Below are positions 60,158 to 64,000 of a stretch of 64,000 bases of DNA, piece by piece (position 1 is the stretch's first letter; every line of letters starts with the position of its first letter). The DNA is taken from positions 2,976,001-3,040,000 of the forward strand of contig JBBMOL010000018.1 in assembly GCA_037954665.1 (NCBI GenBank), read 5' to 3'. Both the position numbers and the translations under genes were made by a program. Under the pieces are notes generated by a model. That model searched no databases, was not told the DNA's origin, and saw nothing but the letters and a program-made list of their open reading frames with translations. This DNA comes from Laguncularia racemosa. Its lineage: Eukaryota; Streptophyta; Magnoliopsida; Myrtales; Combretaceae.

Positions 60158-60996
60158 GAAGTTCAATTGAATTGGTTTGATTTCAAAGCTCCCTATCCCC
60201 AACTTTGATTATTAATTAAGACTAAGAAAAGGAAATTAACAATAAAACTAATCGTAGATCCTATCAATTTCTTAGTAATTGGTTAAGTTTTCTTTAATAG
60301 ACAATGAGATAGGTTGTATTTCAACACAAGACTCACATCCGGCTTTCATGTGGTGGCCCTATCATATAGTAGGAGAATTAAATTATCGATCCCTCGTCTA
60401 CACTTTATTGGTAATTACCTTGGTCTTATCACAACCTACATAATCTAGCTAAGATTAGTTTTAATCTTGACTGTATAACACTCAAGTGAGAACTAAGACC
60501 ATGTTACCCTAATCCACAAACCTAATATTATAAGAATTAGGAATCTTAGGTTCCATTCAAGGCTTTTACACCTTATTACATTAGCTAAACCTTATAGGTT
60601 AATAGGAGGTGATGCCCACATGTAAAGAGCCATGATTTCTCATGTGATAACTGATCACCATATACTCAAGTTATAACTACTATTCCCTAAAACTAACTAA
60701 AACTTCAAGTTTAGACATAATATAATGTCAAAACATCATTTACAGCAACTATTTTATCATATCTTCACACAATCCAACATATCACATTAAGTTCTAAATA
60801 TCACATTCATGGCAAATATAATAATAAGCACAAGTACACATGAATAAGAGCAAAACATAAAGGAGACCAAGTTAACAATACAAAACTGAGCCCCCACAAC
60901 TTGCTTTGAGGAGTTCTCCAAGAGAAACCCAAATCCTTCATCAATGCAATGGAATCCATAACCTATGCTTTAAAAGAGATAAAATCCACTAACTAC
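60153..60996 (-). repeat. Right LTR of the Athila-like element, second part
   Basis: From about 60229 (ggaaattaacaataaaacta) it matches 46390-47225 of the left LTR. About 70 bp at 60158-60228 have no counterpart there. Confidence 0.75.
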
Positions 60997-62871
60997 TAAT
61001 AAATGTGTAAAATCACGCATTTATCCTATCTAATTCTTCCTTAAGTTGCATAAGATTTGGATGAAAATGTAACAATATGCACTAACTTAATGTAAAAATT
61101 TCATTCTTGTGATTAATACATGTAACTACATGATTTAGAGAGTTTTTTTACCACATTTTCATTTTTTTTTTTTTTGCAAAATACTAGAATTTTTTATTTT
61201 CATTGTAGGTCTAAGGATAAACCCAAGCAATTAGCTAAGGAAGAAAAGGAATGAAGAACACTAAGGATAGGGCATGCTAGCCAAATGCTAGCCTAAATGG
61301 CATTTGGCTGGTAACTAGAAATAAGAGATCGGCCACTAACCAAGCCGTACAGATGCCAATGTGCTAAAAAACACATAAAATTATTCTCTCTCCTATTATC
61401 TAGATGGTAGGATTTCTAGTGACTAGATAGTAGCACTAGGGTTTTTCTCCCCAAAAAGCACCCTTTAAATTAATGAAGGTGTCAAGATTTGACATGTGTT
61501 GAGCATTTGGACGATATGACTACTACCATGTGATCACAGTTGTAACCTAGAAAAAATCATGTTTTCATCATTTTGAGTAGATTATAGAGGAGCTAACGTT
61601 TCAGAGTTGTCAAGAACTTCAGTCTCAATAGTTTTCCATTATATATAGTGAAGTTTTAGCATAGATTTTATAATTTTCATGTATTTTGCTTCAATTATGC
61701 TACATATAGCTTAGATTTCTAGTAAGTTTTAGCACTTTCAAGGCATTGGTAAAGGATTCAAGCTTAAACATAATAGAATTTGAGCACTTGGTATTAGGTT
61801 CATCAATGTTAGCTTTGATGACCACTGATTTTATCTTAACGTACTTTCTATTGTGTTTAATGCTATTTCTTACTTATATTCGTGTGTATTGTGTTGTGTG
61901 AGTGTCTTCCATGAATATGGGTATTTGTGACTAATTGTTGTTGTAGGTTATATAATATTGATTGAAATTGTGTTTTTTATTGAATTTTTTATATTGTATT
62001 ATGTGTAATTACGGTATTTTAGCTAGTTCTATGGAAAAATAGGTATAATATGTATAAAGTGATCCATTATCACAAAAAGAATTGTGGCTCTCTATGATTA
62101 GGTATCAACTTTTGTTATCTTGTAGGGTTTAGCTAACTAAACTAGGTGCGTAAACCTCAAATAGAACTAAGAATCTTAATTCTTACAATGTTATATCTAT
62201 AAATTAGGGTACCACTATTCTAACACTCATATAGAGCTTTACATGGTTAAGATTAAAATTCAATTCTAGCTAAGTTGACTAGATAATGATAGGACTTAGT
62301 TAATTACTTGAAAAGTGTAGATGAGAAATTGGTAACACAATGCTCTTGCTATATTATAAACCCACCACACAAGAGTAGGTTGTGAGTCTAATGAGAGTGG
62401 TTAAAATTCATAATTATACTAACACAAATATCTTTAAGGCAAGACAACAATAATTTCAAGAAATTGAAAACTTAACCCTCTATCATTGGTAACTTGGAAG
62501 AATCCGACTCCAATTGCTAAGAATTCACTAAGACCCATATTTAGTTGAAATTGTTAGTTTTCTTTGAATCAGTTTTACATTCATGTTTATTAAACCTGTT
62601 TTCTATCTACTTGGCTTAATTTACTATAAATACAATCTAGTACTTGGTTTTCCTTTTTCTTCTCTCTTTTCATTTCCTCATAAAAAAATATGACATTGTT
62701 TTACTCACCCTACACTATTGTTCTAACTAGTATGCTTGCCATTTTTACCATTGATTCCACCATTTTTATAAATTTGCAAGCCTAGTCAATCAATATGTAT
62801 TGTTTTCACTCTAAAAAGGAACTAATTGTTTTTATTAGTGTGTGATAGGTGCAAGTAAAGTGAAGCATCAA
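60997..62871 (+). repeat. Inverted solo LTR of the Athila-like family
   Basis: 1875 bp in the opposite orientation to the LTR it sits in (left LTR 1885 bp). It starts TAATAAATG (TG changed to TA) and ends gaagcatca. It is flanked by ACTAC (60992-60996) and ACTGC (62872-62876), a 5-bp duplication with one change. Landmarks in inverse order are agaatcttaattcttac near 62170, ctctaaaaaggaac near 62810 and agtcaatcaatatgtatt near 62790. Confidence 0.8.
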
Positions 62872-62876
62872 CTGCC

Positions 62877-63030
62877 TATGCTATCACTAACATAATATAA
62901 GAAAATACAAAAGAAAGATAAAACTACACTAAAACTACCCTAAATATAAAGGAAAACGAGAGTATGAAGTTATAAAACCCTTTCTCGCTATTCTATAAAA
63001 AAATCTCTTTTTTACTAAAGAAACTAAAAT
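62877..63030 (-). repeat. Right LTR of the Athila-like element, third part, broken
   Basis: It matches 47230-47385 (ctaacataat, gaaagataaaactacacta, aaaaaaatctct). It ends near taaagaaactaaaat, where the left LTR continues tgaagaaatgcagc. Confidence 0.75.
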
Positions 63031-63912
63031 GAGTCTTTTGAGAAGGAGAAGGTGGAACCTGAGAAGAAAGAACCTGAAAAGAAATCACCACTAGTTATCA
63101 AAGAGTATGTCCTAAAAATTTCACATCTAGCTCACCTCTATTAAAGCAAAGACAAAAAGCAAATTCAGTAGATTTTTTGAACTTTTTAAATAGCTACATA
63201 TTAATATTCCATTTGTTGAGGTGCTTTCGAAGATGCCAAAATATGTTAAGTTTCTAAAGGAACTCTTATCTAATAAGTGGAAGTTAGAGGATGTTTCTAT
63301 AGTAGAAGTTATAGCAAATTGTTCATCCATCATTCAAAATAAACTCCCTCCAAAGCTAAAGGATCCAAGTAGTTTAACTATTTTGTATTTGGTTGGTGAC
63401 ATCTCAGTGGATGAAGCCCTAGCCGATCTTAGGACAAGTGTTAATCTGATGCCTTACTCTTTCTTTAAGAAATTGGATTTAGTTAAACCAAAATGAGGCT
63501 ATAGCTTACTGATCGATTTGTGAAAATCCCTAAAGGGATCTTTAAGGATATCTTAGTAAAGGTAGGAAACTTCATACACCCTATTGATTTTGTGATTCTG
63601 GACATGGATGAAGACAATGATATACCTTTAATCCTTAGAAAACCATTCCTTGCCACTGCTAGGGTAGTGATTGTTGTGGAGGAAGGCAAGCTTACACTGA
63701 AAATAAGCGACGAAGAGTTGGTAATTAAGATGGTTATAGCTATAGAACACTCCGCCTGTGTTGATGATTTATGCTATTATGTCGATGTTGTTCATTCTTC
63801 AATAGAGGGGCATATTGAAGAGATCCTATATAAGGATGAGTTAGAACTAATCTTGAAACGAGAAGAGGAGAAAGATATAGACAACCTAGAGGTTGAGACA
63901 TTCATTGAGTAG
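63031..63912 (+). pseudogene. gag-protease remnant of an Athila-like element, plus strand
   Basis: After a Lys/Glu-rich piece (KKEPEKKSPL) the Athila Gag C-terminus is seen: LSKMPKYVKFLKELLSNKWK and IQNKLPPKLKDPSSL (63221-63400), then DEALADLRTSVNLMPYSFFK, where the protease active-site Asp is kept but the expected Gly is Arg (DLRTS in place of DLGAS). One frame change near 63490 leads to 63520-63912 with GIFKDILVKVGNFIHPIDFV, ILDMDEDNDIPLILRKPFLA (usual LILGRPFLAT) and KLTLKISDEELV, then an acidic tail and TAG. It has fewer stops than most remnants here. RT lies beyond the window, if present. Confidence 0.85.
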
Positions 63913-64000
63913 CTTAATGCTATAGAAGTTTCACCATAAAGAGATAAGTGGAGAAGACAAGGATATGAGAATATGAAGAAATATCATGATATGTGAATCT
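63913..64000 (+). other. End of window, probably the continuing Athila-like spacer
   Basis: No motif is seen in the last 88 bases. In Athila elements a variable spacer follows the protease. Confidence 0.3.

Larger units (their letters stand above)
46089..63030 (-). mobile_element. Athila-like LTR element on the minus strand, pol missing, right LTR invaded
   Basis: Direct repeats begin TGATTTC at 46089 and 51041. Between them, on the minus strand, lie a decayed PBS (51016-51033), gag-protease remains (about 49561-50650) and non-coding sequence. RT, RNase H and integrase are absent. The right LTR is split by a copia-type element (51347-60152) and by an inverted solo LTR of its own family (60997-62871), and is broken at about 63030, so no target duplication can be tested. 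The left flank is gttac. Taking out the insertions leaves about 6.3 kb. Confidence 0.72.

Overview
The window looks like plant nuclear DNA from a repeat-rich intergenic or heterochromatic block, probably of a flowering plant. It is AT-rich and consists largely of LTR retrotransposons and older repeats. I find no intact cellular gene, no rRNA and no genuine tRNA gene. Nearly every long reading frame is a broken retroelement remnant or a translation of CA/GTT repeats.

Layout. (1) 449-1101 and 15206-16288 are the two halves of one copy of a dispersed repeat (here called R). They are split by a complete Tat/Ogre-type Ty3 element at 1102-15200, which has a perfect AAAGG target duplication, LTRs of about 1.9 kb, an extra 5' ORF1, gag, protease, RT-RNase H, a second archaeal-type RNase H, integrase and an 80-bp tandem array in its 3' untranslated region. 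All its genes are disabled. (2) 16289-27523 is a minus-strand, non-coding LARD-like element with a 5.3-kb LTR and under 1 kb of internal sequence. Its LTR holds an unidentified gene fragment, a roughly 1-kb CA-rich array and GTT/GAA triplet stretches. (3) 27524-40795 is a mosaic of R copies (2.36-kb unit with an internal 74-bp tandem array) and truncated copies of the LARD LTR. It includes a block of about 9 kb that appears duplicated with the same chimeric junction. (4) 40796-46080 holds a minus-strand LTR with primer-binding site, a minus-strand Ty3 gag-protease remnant and a small Ty1/copia gag remnant. (5) 46089-63030 is a minus-strand Athila-like element without pol, whose right LTR was repeatedly invaded: a Ty1/copia-type element (51347-60152, TSD AAAGG) that itself contains a solo Tat/Ogre LTR (53652-55807, TSD CTTGT) and a 558-bp solo LTR (59175-59732), and then an inverted solo LTR of the Athila-like family (60997-62871). 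(6) 63031-63912 is a plus-strand Athila-like gag-protease remnant fused to the broken LTR.

The most interesting signals are a tRNA-like module (A box, B box, T-run) at the same place in three LTRs of the Tat/Ogre family; a PBS-like site buried about 122 bp inside those LTRs; the giant LTR with a conserved possible captured exon; the 74-bp array inside a 2.36-kb tandem unit; and a copia-type element in which an unrelated ORF stands where pol should be. These are readings by eye. Family names rest on recognisable motifs, and no database search was run.
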